DNA from: an uncultured Lachnoanaerobaculum sp.
GTDB lineage: Bacteria > Bacillota > Clostridia > Lachnospirales > Lachnospiraceae
NCBI RefSeq assembly: GCF_938015485.1
Contig: NZ_CALLVU010000140.1
Coordinates: forward strand, 1 to 54,214
DNA: 54,214 bases
Reading direction: 5' to 3'
Positions 17,150-26,149 of the stretch are shown here, piece by piece. The translations under genes were made by a program, and so were the position numbers. Below the pieces are notes generated by a model. The model was not told the DNA's origin and did not search any database. It was given only the letters and a program-made list of their open reading frames with translations. The stretch's first letter is position 1. The number at the start of each line of letters is the position of its first letter.

Positions 17150-17302
17150 ATGAGAACAATGAATCGTTTTGACTATTTAAATATTGAACGCTATGATTAC
17201 GCACTTCTTAGTATGCCGTCTAGGAAGGGCTTTGTTTCAGTGCACTCATTGGAGATAGGTCAAGTACGAGAAAATTGTTTGTATAATTATAGGCATAGGT
17301 AG
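17150..17302 (+). CDS. small ORF of unknown function
   Basis: A 50-residue ORF with a strong ribosome binding site (GGAAAGGAAAA) just before its ATG, the same style as those of pncB and the XRE gene nearby. The product reads MRTMNRFDYLNIERYDYALL at the start and is basic and aromatic at the end. I recognise no family. It may be a real small protein, a leader peptide, or the broken 5' end of a larger gene. A terminator follows at 17334. Confidence 0.45.
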   Translation: MRTMNRFDYLNIERYDYALLSMPSRKGFVSVHSLEIGQVRENCLYNYRHR

Positions 17303-17333
17303 ATTTATGCCGATATTATAAATGTTTTTGAGG

Positions 17334-17365
17334 CCGCTTACTCTAAATGGGTAGGCGGTTTTTTT
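17334..17365 (+). terminator. intrinsic terminator before rtcB
   Basis: An 8 bp GC-rich stem (CCGCTTAC / GTAGGCGG, one G-U pair) with a 9-base loop and seven Ts. It ends only 17 bases before the rtcB start codon, so it either ends the nudC/small-ORF transcript or acts as an attenuator in the rtcB leader. Confidence 0.85.
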
Positions 17366-17382
17366 GATGTAAAGGAGAAGAT

Positions 17383-18597
17383 GTGGATAGAATTGAAATA
17401 AAAGGTAGAGTAAATACGGCCATATGCTATGCAAAGGTTGTAGAGGATGAGGCAATAGAGCAGATAAGAAGAATGTGTGACTATATTATAACTGAAGGAT
17501 CGAGAATTCGTATAATGCCTGACGTCCATACCGGAAAGGGATGTACTATAGGTACTACAATGACAATACGTGAAAGAGTTGTTCCGAATATAGTCGGAGT
17601 GGATATCGGATGCGGAATGTATACGGTAAAGCTTGGAAATGTGGAAATAGATTTTGAGAAAGTAGATGAGGCCGCTCATTATATACCGTCAGGAACGGGT
17701 GTATGGGACGGCAGACAGGAGCGCTTTGATTTAACAAAGTTAAACTGCTTCAGATATTTGAAAGATTCAAGAAGGCTTGAGCGCTCACTTGGCACACTTG
17801 GCGGCGGAAATCACTTTATAGAGATTGATGAGGCAAGTGACGGATGTAAATACTTAATAATACATTCAGGCTCGAGAAATCTCGGAAAGCAGGTTGCACA
17901 GTATTATCAGAGATTGGCGGCAAACTTAGATAGAGGGTATGATACTTATCTTGAAAAAAGAGATGAGATAATAAGAATTTATAAGGAGCAGGGCAGAAAA
18001 AGTGAAATACAGGCTGCTCTAAAGGATCTTCATTGGCATGTATATGAGTCTGAAACAAGTATGCCTGATGATTTATGCTATGTTTCAGGAAAATATCTGG
18101 ATGAGTATTTAAAAGATGTGGAGATTTGTCAAAACTTTGCAAAAAGAAATCGAGAGCTGATGGCGGAAATCATCCTAACGAGAACAGGAATGAAGAGTCT
18201 TGATTCATTTCATACTGTACATAACTATATTGATGTAAGTGAAATGATTTTAAGAAAGGGCGCTATTGCCGCACATAGCAGTGAAAAGGTCTTAATTCCG
18301 ATAAATATGAGAGACGGAAGCGTTTTGGCTGTGGGCAAGGGAAATCCTGATTGGAACTACTCCGCACCTCACGGAGCAGGAAGACTTATGTCAAGAACTG
18401 CCGCAAAAAACAATTTGAGTTTAGATGAGTATAAAGAGACGATGAAGGGAGTTTATTCCACTTCTATAAATGAAGATACATTGGATGAGGCTCCGATGGC
18501 ATATAAAAGACTTGAGGATATCATAGATGTTATAAGTGATTCAGTTGATATTATCGAGGTAATGAAACCTATTTATAATTTTAAAGCTTCAAACTAA
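17383..18597 (+). CDS. rtcB: RtcB family RNA ligase
   Basis: 404 residues from a GTG preceded by AAAGGAG. RtcB joins RNA 2',3'-cyclic phosphate or 3'-phosphate ends to 5'-OH ends through a GMP-histidine intermediate with manganese. Conserved blocks are MPDVHTGKG (about 46-54), GVDIGCGMYT (about 69-78, a metal Cys/Asp loop), LGGGNHFIEID (about 137-147), HSGSRNLG, and PHGAGRLMSR (about 327-336, containing the guanylylated His). The protein is shorter than E. coli RtcB (408 versus about 400) and belongs to the bacterial stand-alone group without an archease gene beside it. In bacteria it is an RNA repair enzyme rather than a tRNA splicing one. Confidence 0.93.
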   Translation: MDRIEIKGRVNTAICYAKVVEDEAIEQIRRMCDYIITEGSRIRIMPDVHTGKGCTIGTTMTIRERVVPNIVGVDIGCGMYTVKLGNVEIDFEKVDEAAHYIPSGTGVWDGRQERFDLTKLNCFRYLKDSRRLERSLGTLGGGNHFIEIDEASDGCKYLIIHSGSRNLGKQVAQYYQRLAANLDRGYDTYLEKRDEIIRIYKEQGRKSEIQAALKDLHWHVYESETSMPDDLCYVSGKYLDEYLKDVEICQNFAKRNRELMAEIILTRTGMKSLDSFHTVHNYIDVSEMILRKGAIAAHSSEKVLIPINMRDGSVLAVGKGNPDWNYSAPHGAGRLMSRTAAKNNLSLDEYKETMKGVYSTSINEDTLDEAPMAYKRLEDIIDVISDSVDIIEVMKPIYNFKASN

Positions 18598-18638
18598 GGA
18601 ATTATCTTTTCCTTAGCTTGAGGCGGAAAGGAAAAGAG

Positions 18639-18881
18639 ATGATTGTATTTCCTACCATTGATTTGGTAGCAACAGGAAAAAATATTATAAAACTTAGAGA
18701 AGAGTCGGGACTTAGTGTAAGAGATTTGCAAAATATCTTCGGTTTTGCAACACCGCAGGCTATTTACAAATGGCAGCACGGAACAGCACTGCCGACAATA
18801 GATAATCTTATAGTACTGTCGGCGGTATTTAAGGTATCTATGGAAGAAATTATTATAGTAGAGACAAAAATAAGTGCCTAA
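18639..18881 (+). CDS. XRE-family HTH transcriptional regulator
   Basis: 80 residues from the ATG at 18639, which follows GGAAAGGAAAAGAG. The helix-turn-helix is clear: GKNIIKLREESGLSVRDLQNIFGFATPQAIYKWQHGTALPTIDNLIVLSAVFKVSMEE is the complete XRE/Cro domain (listed here as key parts: LREESGLSVRDL, then AIYKWQHGTALPTIDNL). There is no extra sensor domain. It lies between rtcB and an AAA ATPase at the edge of the accessory island. It could regulate itself, rtcB or the island. Confidence 0.88.
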   Translation: MIVFPTIDLVATGKNIIKLREESGLSVRDLQNIFGFATPQAIYKWQHGTALPTIDNLIVLSAVFKVSMEEIIIVETKISA

Positions 18882-18935
18882 ATATCAAAAATAAAATAGA
18901 TAAAAAGAATAAAAAATACCTTAAATAGAATTATA

Positions 18936-18964
18936 TTGAGATAATTTTCTAAATATGTTACTAT
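18936..18964 (+). promoter_or_regulatory. candidate promoter of the AAA ATPase gene
   Basis: TTGAGA (18936-18941), 17 bases, then TACTAT (18959-18964), with a further TATAAT overlapping at 18964-18969. The ATPase ATG is 24 bases beyond the -10. Confidence 0.5.
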
Positions 18965-18987
18965 ATAATCTACATGGAGGTGGTTTT

Positions 18988-20388
18988 ATGTGGAAGGATA
19001 TTGTTAGATTGTCATCTTTAACAATAAAAAATATTAAGAATGTAAAAAAAGGTACAATAATCATGCCACATGAAAACAACAGAAGTTTGGATTGTGGCGG
19101 TGCGGAAATACTTGGTATCTATGGACAAAACGGTTCAGGAAAGACTGCAATTGTTGATACGTTTTCATTCCTTCAACAAATTATGATTGGTGAGGAATTA
19201 GATCAAAAAATAGATGATTATATTGATACGGATTCAGAGTGTGCCGAGGTAAATGCAGAGTTTAATATATTCAGTGAAAATACTTTATATGAAGTCGGAT
19301 ACAATATAATTTTTGCTAAGAGTGACGACGGAATATTTATTGATAGAGAATATATAAATTGTGCAATAAATTATGACAGAAGCAGAACAAATAAAAATAT
19401 ATTTATTGACTATAATAGAAATGACACCGAAGCTATTTTTAAGCCACAGAAAAGGCTTGAGGAATTGATTGGAAAGAATAAGGATATTAAAACAGATCTT
19501 ATTGTAGCAAAGAAAATGGCTGAAAAGAGTAATTGTTCATATATATTTGGGGAAAGCAGCAGAGAAATTTTTTTTAATAATAAATCAGATAAATTCAAAA
19601 ATTATGAATTTGTATTAAAGGCGTTATTTAGATTTGCGGTTAGAGATTTATTTGTAATTGATAATTCACATTCAGGCATGATTTCGACTAATGTTTTGTT
19701 ACCGATGTCTTTTCGTGTAGATAAAGAAAAAGTAGGAATGAAAGGAGACTTTGCAGTACCTTTGATGGAGCCTTTTGTGTTGGACAGTGAACGAAAGGAG
19801 CTTCTTGGGGAGATTGTGGATCAAATCAATACAGTCCTTTATACAATAATTCCGGGAATGGGAATAGATATTAAAGACTATGGTAAGCAGGCTTTAGACT
19901 CGGGTGAAGAGGGATGGAAAGTTGAGCTTATGTCTGTGAGAGGAGATAAGAAACCTATTCCTATCAGAATGGAATCAGACGGTATTATCAAAATAATTTC
20001 AATTTTAAATGCTCTCATACAGGCATTTAGTAATTCTTCAATATGCCTTGTTATAGATGAGTTGGATGCCGGAATATTTGAGTATCTGTTAGGTGAGTTA
20101 TTGGATATTTTTTCAAAGAGTGCTAAGGGTCAATTAATTTTTACATCTCATAATCTTCGTGCTCTTGAGATGCTTGATAAAGAAAGTATTATGTTTTCTA
20201 CAGTCAATCCTGATAACAGATATATTCATATGAAGAATGTTAAAGATTCAAATAACCTAAGAAGTATGTATATAAGAAGTATAACTCTTGGTGGTCAGGA
20301 AGAGACGATTTATGAAGAAACAGACAGCTTAAAGATATCCAGAGCATTCAGAAAAGCATGTAAACTTAGAAAAGCACTTTTCATCTAA
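18988..20388 (+). CDS. AAA family ATPase (ABC/OLD-like, RloA/AbiL-type), probable defence gene
   Basis: 466 residues from the ATG at 18988, preceded by GGAGGT. It is an ABC-type AAA ATPase: Walker A GQNGSGKT at about 46-53, a long middle region, a Ser/Gly segment, Walker B LVIDELDAG at about 354-362 and a SHN switch at about 387. Such proteins (AAA_15/AAA_21) act in two-gene anti-phage systems with a nuclease or Toprim/RloB partner. After about residue 447 the sequence appears to read into the start of a partner gene in the wrong frame, because the neighbouring frame continues with more protein-like sequence (see the remnant at 20312-20473). The ATPase core is intact but its C-terminus may be abnormal and its partner is lost. 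Confidence 0.85.
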   Translation: MWKDIVRLSSLTIKNIKNVKKGTIIMPHENNRSLDCGGAEILGIYGQNGSGKTAIVDTFSFLQQIMIGEELDQKIDDYIDTDSECAEVNAEFNIFSENTLYEVGYNIIFAKSDDGIFIDREYINCAINYDRSRTNKNIFIDYNRNDTEAIFKPQKRLEELIGKNKDIKTDLIVAKKMAEKSNCSYIFGESSREIFFNNKSDKFKNYEFVLKALFRFAVRDLFVIDNSHSGMISTNVLLPMSFRVDKEKVGMKGDFAVPLMEPFVLDSERKELLGEIVDQINTVLYTIIPGMGIDIKDYGKQALDSGEEGWKVELMSVRGDKKPIPIRMESDGIIKIISILNALIQAFSNSSICLVIDELDAGIFEYLLGELLDIFSKSAKGQLIFTSHNLRALEMLDKESIMFSTVNPDNRYIHMKNVKDSNNLRSMYIRSITLGGQEETIYEETDSLKISRAFRKACKLRKALFI

Positions 20389-20473
20389 GGAAGTTCAATT
20401 TGTAGTGGTTCATGGCGATATTACATCGGACTATGATACTACAAGAGATAATGTGCTGATAAAATCTATATAA
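20312..20473 (+). pseudogene. truncated, frameshifted remnant of a gene downstream of the AAA ATPase
   Basis: An ATG at 20312 with an upstream GGAAGAG opens MKKQTA and then a stop (20330). The same frame stays open after that stop to 20473 and reads protein-like sequence: KEVQFVVVHGDITSDYDTTR, then DNVLIKSI and a stop. The stretch between (20333-20380) makes better sense in the ATPase frame (ISRAFRKACKLRK). This pattern fits a second gene that overlapped the ATPase end, was broken by two shifts, and lost everything after about 50 codons. VVVHGDITSDYDTTRDN suggests a metal-dependent or Toprim-like partner, but I cannot name the family. Confidence 0.5.
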
Positions 20474-20487
20474 ATATAAAACAAGAT

Positions 20488-20540
20488 ATACCGTTAATAT
20501 AGCATTATTTAAAACAGCTGTATTAACGGTATTGGTTTTT
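20488..20540 (+). terminator. intrinsic terminator after the AAA ATPase remnant
   Basis: A perfect 12 bp stem (ATACCGTTAATA / TATTAACGGTAT), a 21-base loop, and TGGTTTTT after it. It separates the ATPase unit from the restriction-type operon. The rest of 20541-20720 is AT-rich with a possible -10 (TATAAT, 20609-20614) but no clear -35. Confidence 0.8.
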
Positions 20541-20720
20541 GTAACAGATAGACTGTGTATTGTATTATTAGTGAGTATTATATACTAACCTTTTTCTTAG
20601 ATATGTTATATAATAGTTTACAGCATATTGCTCAACAAGAGTAATACAAGTAATTAGAGGTGCCAAGATAAAGACATTGTCTTAGTATATAAGACTTAGA
20701 ATGGAAAAAATGTGGAAAAG

Positions 20721-22681
20721 ATGATAGATATAAAGTCTGCGCCAATTAATTCTGTTTTGAAGATATTGTTGCAGGATAAAACTTCAAAGAAAAATATAAT
20801 ATGGGCAACCGACACATATGCAGAGTATGGTGAAGGATTCTTGGATTATGAGCAAATAAGTGCCGGATTTCTTGTCTATCATGCTGATATTATAAAGCCT
20901 AGGATAAAAAAGACTTTGGAAGCACAGGTAGACAGAACGAAAAAGAGAGCTGAGGTTTTTACTCCTGCTTGGCTTTGCAATAAGATGAACAATTACTGTG
21001 ATGAAGAATGGTTTGGCAGAAAAAGTATTTTCAATATTGAAAATAATGATAATACCTGGACAGTTATAGAAAAAAAAGTAGAGTTTGAGAATGCTACATG
21101 GCAAGAATATGTGGATTCCAGAAGACTTGAGATAACGTGTGGAGAAGCGCCGTATTTAGTTTCAAGGTATAATGCGGCAAGTGGAGAATTTATAGAACCT
21201 ACAAAAAATAGAATAGGCATACTTGATAGGAAACTTAGAATAGTAAATGAAAATACAGATGACTATGATACATGGATAAAGTGGGCATTAAGAGCTTTTG
21301 AGTCGGTATACGGTTATGAATATCAGGGTGATAATCTTTTGATAGCAAGGATAAATATGCTATTGACATTCACAGATTACTATGAGGAGCGTTGGAAGAG
21401 CGCACCTGATAGTAAATTGCTTAATGATGTAGCAAAAAAGATAGTATGGAATATATGGCAGATGGACGGACTAAAAGCTACATTACCACTTGGAAAGCCA
21501 TATGAAGAGTGCTATCAAATATCTTTTTTTGATAATAATGAAGATTCAAATGGTAAAGAGAATAAGGCAGTACCATGTAAAATATATGACTGGAGAAGAG
21601 ACCGTTCAATACTGTTTAAAAAGCTGGAGGATATGAAGATGGGAAAGAAAATGTTTGATTATATAATAGGAAATCCGCCGTATCAGGATACAACAATAGG
21701 TGATAATATTACTTACGCTCCACCAATATACAATAAATTTATGGATGAATCTTATAAATTAGCAGATAGGGTTGAGTTAATACATCCTGCAAGATTTCTC
21801 TTTAATGCAGGTAGTACTCCTAAAGCATGGAATAAAAAAATGTTAGAAGATAAAAATTTTAAAGTACTTAAATATGAGGAAAATAGCAGTAATATTTTCC
21901 CTAATACAGATATTAAAGGTGGAATAATCATATCTTATAGAGATGACAAAAAACATATGGTGCAATAGAAATTTTCACACCATATATTGAATTGAATAGT
22001 ATACTTAAGAAAGTGATTCATAGGCAGGATTTCAAAGCATTGGAAAATATAATTGTAACAAGTTACGCTTATCACTTTTTAGATAATGTATATGCTGATT
22101 ATCCAGATGCAATAGGTGCTTTAAGTAGTGGTCATGAATATGATTTCAAGTCTAATGTTTTTGAAAAAATGCCACAAGTTTTTACTGCAGAAAAAATAGA
22201 TGACGGTCAAGAATACTTGAGAGTTCTTGGTAGAATAAATAATGAAAGAGTATATAGATTTATTGCTTCTAAATATGTTAATGAAGTTAGTAATCTAAAC
22301 TATTATAAAGCATTTATGCCGGGAGCTATTGGAACAGGTGAGTTTGGACAAGCATTAACACTACCTATTGTTGGATATCCCAAAGACGCGTCAACCGAGA
22401 CGTTTTTGAGTATAGGTAAATTTGATTCCATTGAAGAGACTGAAAATGTAATTACTTATGTGAAAACAAGATTTTGTAGAACGTTATTAGGAGTTTTGAA
22501 GAAGACGCAAGCAAACACACCAGGTAAGTGGGCATATGTTCCGCTTCAAGATTTCACATCAGATTCAGATATTGATTGGAGTAAATCTATAAATGAAATA
22601 GATTTGCAACTTTATAAGAAATATAATCTTGATAAAAAAGAGATTGAATTTATAGAAACACATGTAAAGGAGATGTCCTAA
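20721..22681 (+). pseudogene. Eco57I-like N6-adenine DNA methyltransferase, split by a frameshift at 21948-21953
   Basis: Two adjoining frames (to 21968, and 21992 or earlier to 22681) together make one ~653-residue methylase. The first part has motif X-like EVFTPAWLCNKM (about 77-88), motif I-like LEITCGEAPYLVSRY (about 135-149), and motif IV NPPYQ (about 317-321), typical of adenine-N6 methylases of the Eco57I group. At an A6 tract the frame is lost and ends at MVQ. One extra A restores DDKKTYGAIEIFTPYIELNS and joins the second part, which ends with the target-recognition-like region. A start at GTG 20712 is also possible. The next gene overlaps the stop (TAATG). The break could be a mutation, phase variation, recoding or a sequencing error; a single-tRNA -1 slip on AAA AAA would also restore the frame. 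Confidence 0.85.
21948..21953 (+). other. A6 tract at the methylase frameshift
   Basis: Six As inside GACAAAAAACAT. In the upstream frame they read AAA AAA. Moving back one base here, or adding one A, connects the two halves of the methylase without a stop. Confidence 0.8.
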
Positions 22682-25600
22682 TGGCAGCAATCAATATAAA
22701 GACAGCAATAAGAGTAAACCCGCAATGTTATGCCTATACCCTGCCTCAAGTGCCGTCAAAAAATGGTTGGACAAAGATTGGATTCACAGAAAGAGATGTA
22801 AATGTTCGTATAGCGGAACAACTACATACTGCCGGACTTAAGCCTAATATTTGCTGGCATTTACTGGCGACATACAGAACTGAACCGTTTGGAAATTTTA
22901 CAGATAAAGACTTTCATCTATACTTGAAGAAGCTGGGGTTTGAAAGAGAAAGTGGTACGGAGTGGTTTAAGATTGATCCAAATATTGCCAAGTCAAAGTA
23001 TAATGATTTCACAGAGAACCATGGGGTAGTAAATGATGCTACAGACACAGCTTGCCCATATACACTTAGAGATGAGCAAAATGATGCAGTCGAGATAACC
23101 TTGAAATATTTCAATTCTCATAAAAATGGTGAATTTCTTTGGAATGCAAAGCCACGTTTTGGAAAAACACTTGCTGCATATGATTTATGTAAGAGAATGA
23201 AAGCTAAAAATATTTTGATTGTGACCAATCGTCCGGCTATAGCTAACTCATGGTATTCAGACTATGAGACATTTCTTGGAACAGAGTCAGGATTTTATTT
23301 TGTCAGTAGTGTGGATGGAATAAAGGACAAGAAGTATGTATATAGTCGCAGTGAGTATGTGGATAAAGTCAGTAAAGAAGATAATGATGACAGAGGATGC
23401 ATACAGTTTGTCAGTTTACAAGATCTCAAGGGTTCTATATATTTTGGCGGTCAATATGACAAGCTTATGGAGATAAGTGATACAAAGGATGAAAAAGGAA
23501 ATTATAAGGGAATACTTTGGGATATACTGATAATAGATGAAGCACATGAGGGTGTGGACACGTATAAGACAGATATAGCTTTTGATCATATCAGAAGATA
23601 TCATACACTACATCTTTCGGGAACACCGTTTAAGGCGTTGGCAAATGATAAATTTTCACAGGATGCCATATACAACTGGACCTATGCTGATGAGCAGGCA
23701 AAGAAAAGGGATTGGGATCAGAAGGATGAGTTTGAGAACCCATATGAAAACTTGCCATGTTTGAATCTATATACCTATCAAATGTCGGAAATTATTAAGG
23801 ATAAGCTGACTAAAGGTATAGAACTTGATAATAATATGGAAGAGTATGCTTTTGATTTGAACGAGTTCTTTGCGACAAATGAATCCGGTAAGTTTTTACA
23901 TGATGTAGAAGTGGATAAATTCTTAGATGCATTGACAAAACTGGAGAAATTTCCGTTTTCTACAGATGAATTGAGAAATGAATTAAAGCATACATTTTGG
24001 TTGTTGAATAGAGTGGCAAGTGTTAAGGCTTTAGCCAAGAAACTTGAACTCCATCCTGTATTTAGTAAATATAAGGTGGTGGTTGCTGCAGGCAACGGAA
24101 AACAGGATGATGATGAGAATAGGAAGTCTTTTGATCGTGTTACTGAAGCGATAAAAAACCATGATAAGACTATTACACTTTCAGTTGGACAGCTCACTAC
24201 AGGCGTTACTATAAAGGAGTGGAGTGCGGTTTTAATGCTGTCAAATATGTCATCACCTTCGCTGTATATGCAGGCTGCATTCCGTGCACAAAACCCATGT
24301 TTATTCAAAGGTAGCGATGGTGGATTTTACAGAAAAGAGAATGCATATGTATTCGATTTTGATCCGGCTCGAACACTGACGATTTTTGAAAAGTTTGCAA
24401 ATGATTTGATTCCTAAAAATTCCGGATATACTACAGATATTGAAAAAAGAAAAGATAATATAAAGGCATTGTTAAACTTTTTTCCTGTATACGGTGAGGA
24501 TAATAGTGGTGAGATGACACTTTTAGATGCGGAGTCTGTACTTTCTATACCGAGACATATATATGCGAGAGAAGTTGTAGAGCGTGGATTTATGTCAAAT
24601 TTTCTATTTGCGAATATTTCAGGTATATTTGCGGCACCAAGAGAAATCATTGATGTTATCAACAATATGCAGGCAATAGAAGAACCGAAGGCGTTGAACA
24701 GAGTGAATGTAGATGAAAATACAGCTGATGAGCTATGTATCAATGATAACGGGATTGTAGAGTTATCTACAGAACAAGTAATTGGAACTGCAAAGGACTT
24801 GTTTGGTGAAAAGATATATTCGACTGTAAGCACAGGATTAGAAAGTATGGCTGATGAGATTGTAAAGGATCGTGAAGCTAATCCACAACCGAAAAAGAAC
24901 GAACTTGATGAGCTACAAAAGAAGTTCAGCAAGCCTTTAACTGATATTATGATGGAAACAGTTAAACAGAAATATGGTAATGATTTAAAGAAATCCACAC
25001 AAAATCAGCTTGAAAGAGATATTCATAATAAGGCGTCTGTTATTGTAAAACATGAATACGGCGAGTATGCAATAAACGCAAATAAACTTGAAAAAGAGAA
25101 GGAAGAAAAAATTGTCGAGGCACAAAATAGAGGAGCTTCGATGGTAGATATAAGTAAGCTTGATGAAGAGTACAATAATAGAAAAAAAGAAAACTACAAT
25201 CAGCTAATACAGGATATTAAGGACAAGCTTAATAGTGAGGAAGCAATTAAAAGCATGACTTATGATATAGTGGAAACTGTAGAGACTGAAAAGCTTAACA
25301 AAGAGAAAGAGTATATCGAAGGCAGTGTGAGAGATCATTTGAGAGGTTTTTCAAGAACTATTCCGGCATTCCTTATGGCATATGGCGACGAGAGTACAAC
25401 TCTTGAAAATTTTGATACACTGGTTCCGGAAGATGTTTTTTTTGAGGTTACAAAAAGTACACAAAGTGATGAGGGTGTGACATTAGCACAGTTTCGCATG
25501 CTTCGTGATGGTGGATTCTACTATGAAAAGGATGAGCATGGTAATGAAATAAGAGATGAGAAACATAAAAAATATTTTGAGGGACATCTTTTTGATGAGG

Positions 25601-26112
25601 TGGTATTTAATGATGCGGTTACAGAATTTATGAAGAAGAGAGCTGAACTTGCTGACTATTTTAGTGAATCCAATAATGGTGATATATTTGATTATATTCC
25701 GGCTCAAAAGACAAATCAGATTTTTACACCTAAGCCGGTAGTAAAAGATATGGTAGATAGACTTGAAAAAGAAAATCCGAATTGTTTCGACGACCCTGAG
25801 GCTACATTTGCAGATCTCTATATGAAATCCGGCATGTATATTACAGAAATAGTAAAAAGACTTTTTCAAAGTAAAAAAATGAAGGAACTTTTACCGGATG
25901 AAACTGTAAGACTGAATCACATATTTGCCAATCAGGTTTACGGATGTGCACCAACAGAAATCATCTATCAAATTTGCCGAAGATACATACTTGGTTTTAG
26001 TGATAGAATCAAGATTGAAAAAGATAATATCAAGCTTTGCGATACATTGGAATATGCAAAAAATGGTAAATTGGAAGATAAGATGAGAGAATTGTTTGGG
26101 TTTGATGCATAA
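22681..26112 (+). CDS. T5orf172 (GIY-YIG-like)/DEAH helicase restriction protein with methylase-like C-terminus
   Basis: 1143 residues. Residues 1-100 match the T5orf172/MUG113 GIY-YIG-type domain: YAYTLP for the GIY strand, TKIGFT for YIG, the VNVRIAEQ Arg, FHLYLKKLG and EWF. A superfamily 2 helicase core follows: motif I PRFGKT (about 158-163), Ia VTNRPAIANSW, II DEAH (286-289), III SGTPFK (about 314), V QLTTGVTI (about 506), VI MQAAFRAQNP (about 531). A Lys/Glu-rich, probably coiled-coil region spans about 740-865. The last ~135 residues resemble the front half of an adenine methylase: IFTPKPVVKDMVDRL (motif X-like, about 1012), DLYMKSGMYITEIV (motif I-like, about 1045), but no NPPY. It is translationally coupled to the methylase, so a DNA translocase-nuclease of a restriction system is inferred. 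Confidence 0.85.
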   Translation: MAAINIKTAIRVNPQCYAYTLPQVPSKNGWTKIGFTERDVNVRIAEQLHTAGLKPNICWHLLATYRTEPFGNFTDKDFHLYLKKLGFERESGTEWFKIDPNIAKSKYNDFTENHGVVNDATDTACPYTLRDEQNDAVEITLKYFNSHKNGEFLWNAKPRFGKTLAAYDLCKRMKAKNILIVTNRPAIANSWYSDYETFLGTESGFYFVSSVDGIKDKKYVYSRSEYVDKVSKEDNDDRGCIQFVSLQDLKGSIYFGGQYDKLMEISDTKDEKGNYKGILWDILIIDEAHEGVDTYKTDIAFDHIRRYHTLHLSGTPFKALANDKFSQDAIYNWTYADEQAKKRDWDQKDEFENPYENLPCLNLYTYQMSEIIKDKLTKGIELDNNMEEYAFDLNEFFATNESGKFLHDVEVDKFLDALTKLEKFPFSTDELRNELKHTFWLLNRVASVKALAKKLELHPVFSKYKVVVAAGNGKQDDDENRKSFDRVTEAIKNHDKTITLSVGQLTTGVTIKEWSAVLMLSNMSSPSLYMQAAFRAQNPCLFKGSDGGFYRKENAYVFDFDPARTLTIFEKFANDLIPKNSGYTTDIEKRKDNIKALLNFFPVYGEDNSGEMTLLDAESVLSIPRHIYAREVVERGFMSNFLFANISGIFAAPREIIDVINNMQAIEEPKALNRVNVDENTADELCINDNGIVELSTEQVIGTAKDLFGEKIYSTVSTGLESMADEIVKDREANPQPKKNELDELQKKFSKPLTDIMMETVKQKYGNDLKKSTQNQLERDIHNKASVIVKHEYGEYAINANKLEKEKEEKIVEAQNRGASMVDISKLDEEYNNRKKENYNQLIQDIKDKLNSEEAIKSMTYDIVETVETEKLNKEKEYIEGSVRDHLRGFSRTIPAFLMAYGDESTTLENFDTLVPEDVFFEVTKSTQSDEGVTLAQFRMLRDGGFYYEKDEHGNEIRDEKHKKYFEGHLFDEVVFNDAVTEFMKKRAELADYFSESNNGDIFDYIPAQKTNQIFTPKPVVKDMVDRLEKENPNCFDDPEATFADLYMKSGMYITEIVKRLFQSKKMKELLPDETVRLNHIFANQVYGCAPTEIIYQICRRYILGFSDRIKIEKDNIKLCDTLEYAKNGKLEDKMRELFGFDA

Positions 26113-26149
26113 TAGATTTTATTTATTAAAAAAGGGGCAGATAAATATA

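Noticed and set aside
18593..18616. CTAAGGA/TCCTTAG hairpin after rtcB as a terminator
   Set aside because: A stem is present but no T tract follows, and the XRE ribosome binding site is close by.
21948..21954. Canonical X-XXY-YYZ slippery heptamer at the methylase break
   Set aside because: AAAAAAC is present, but in the zero frame it reads AAA AAA C, not A AAA AAC; only a single-tRNA slip or transcript slippage would work, so recoding is one option rather than the call.
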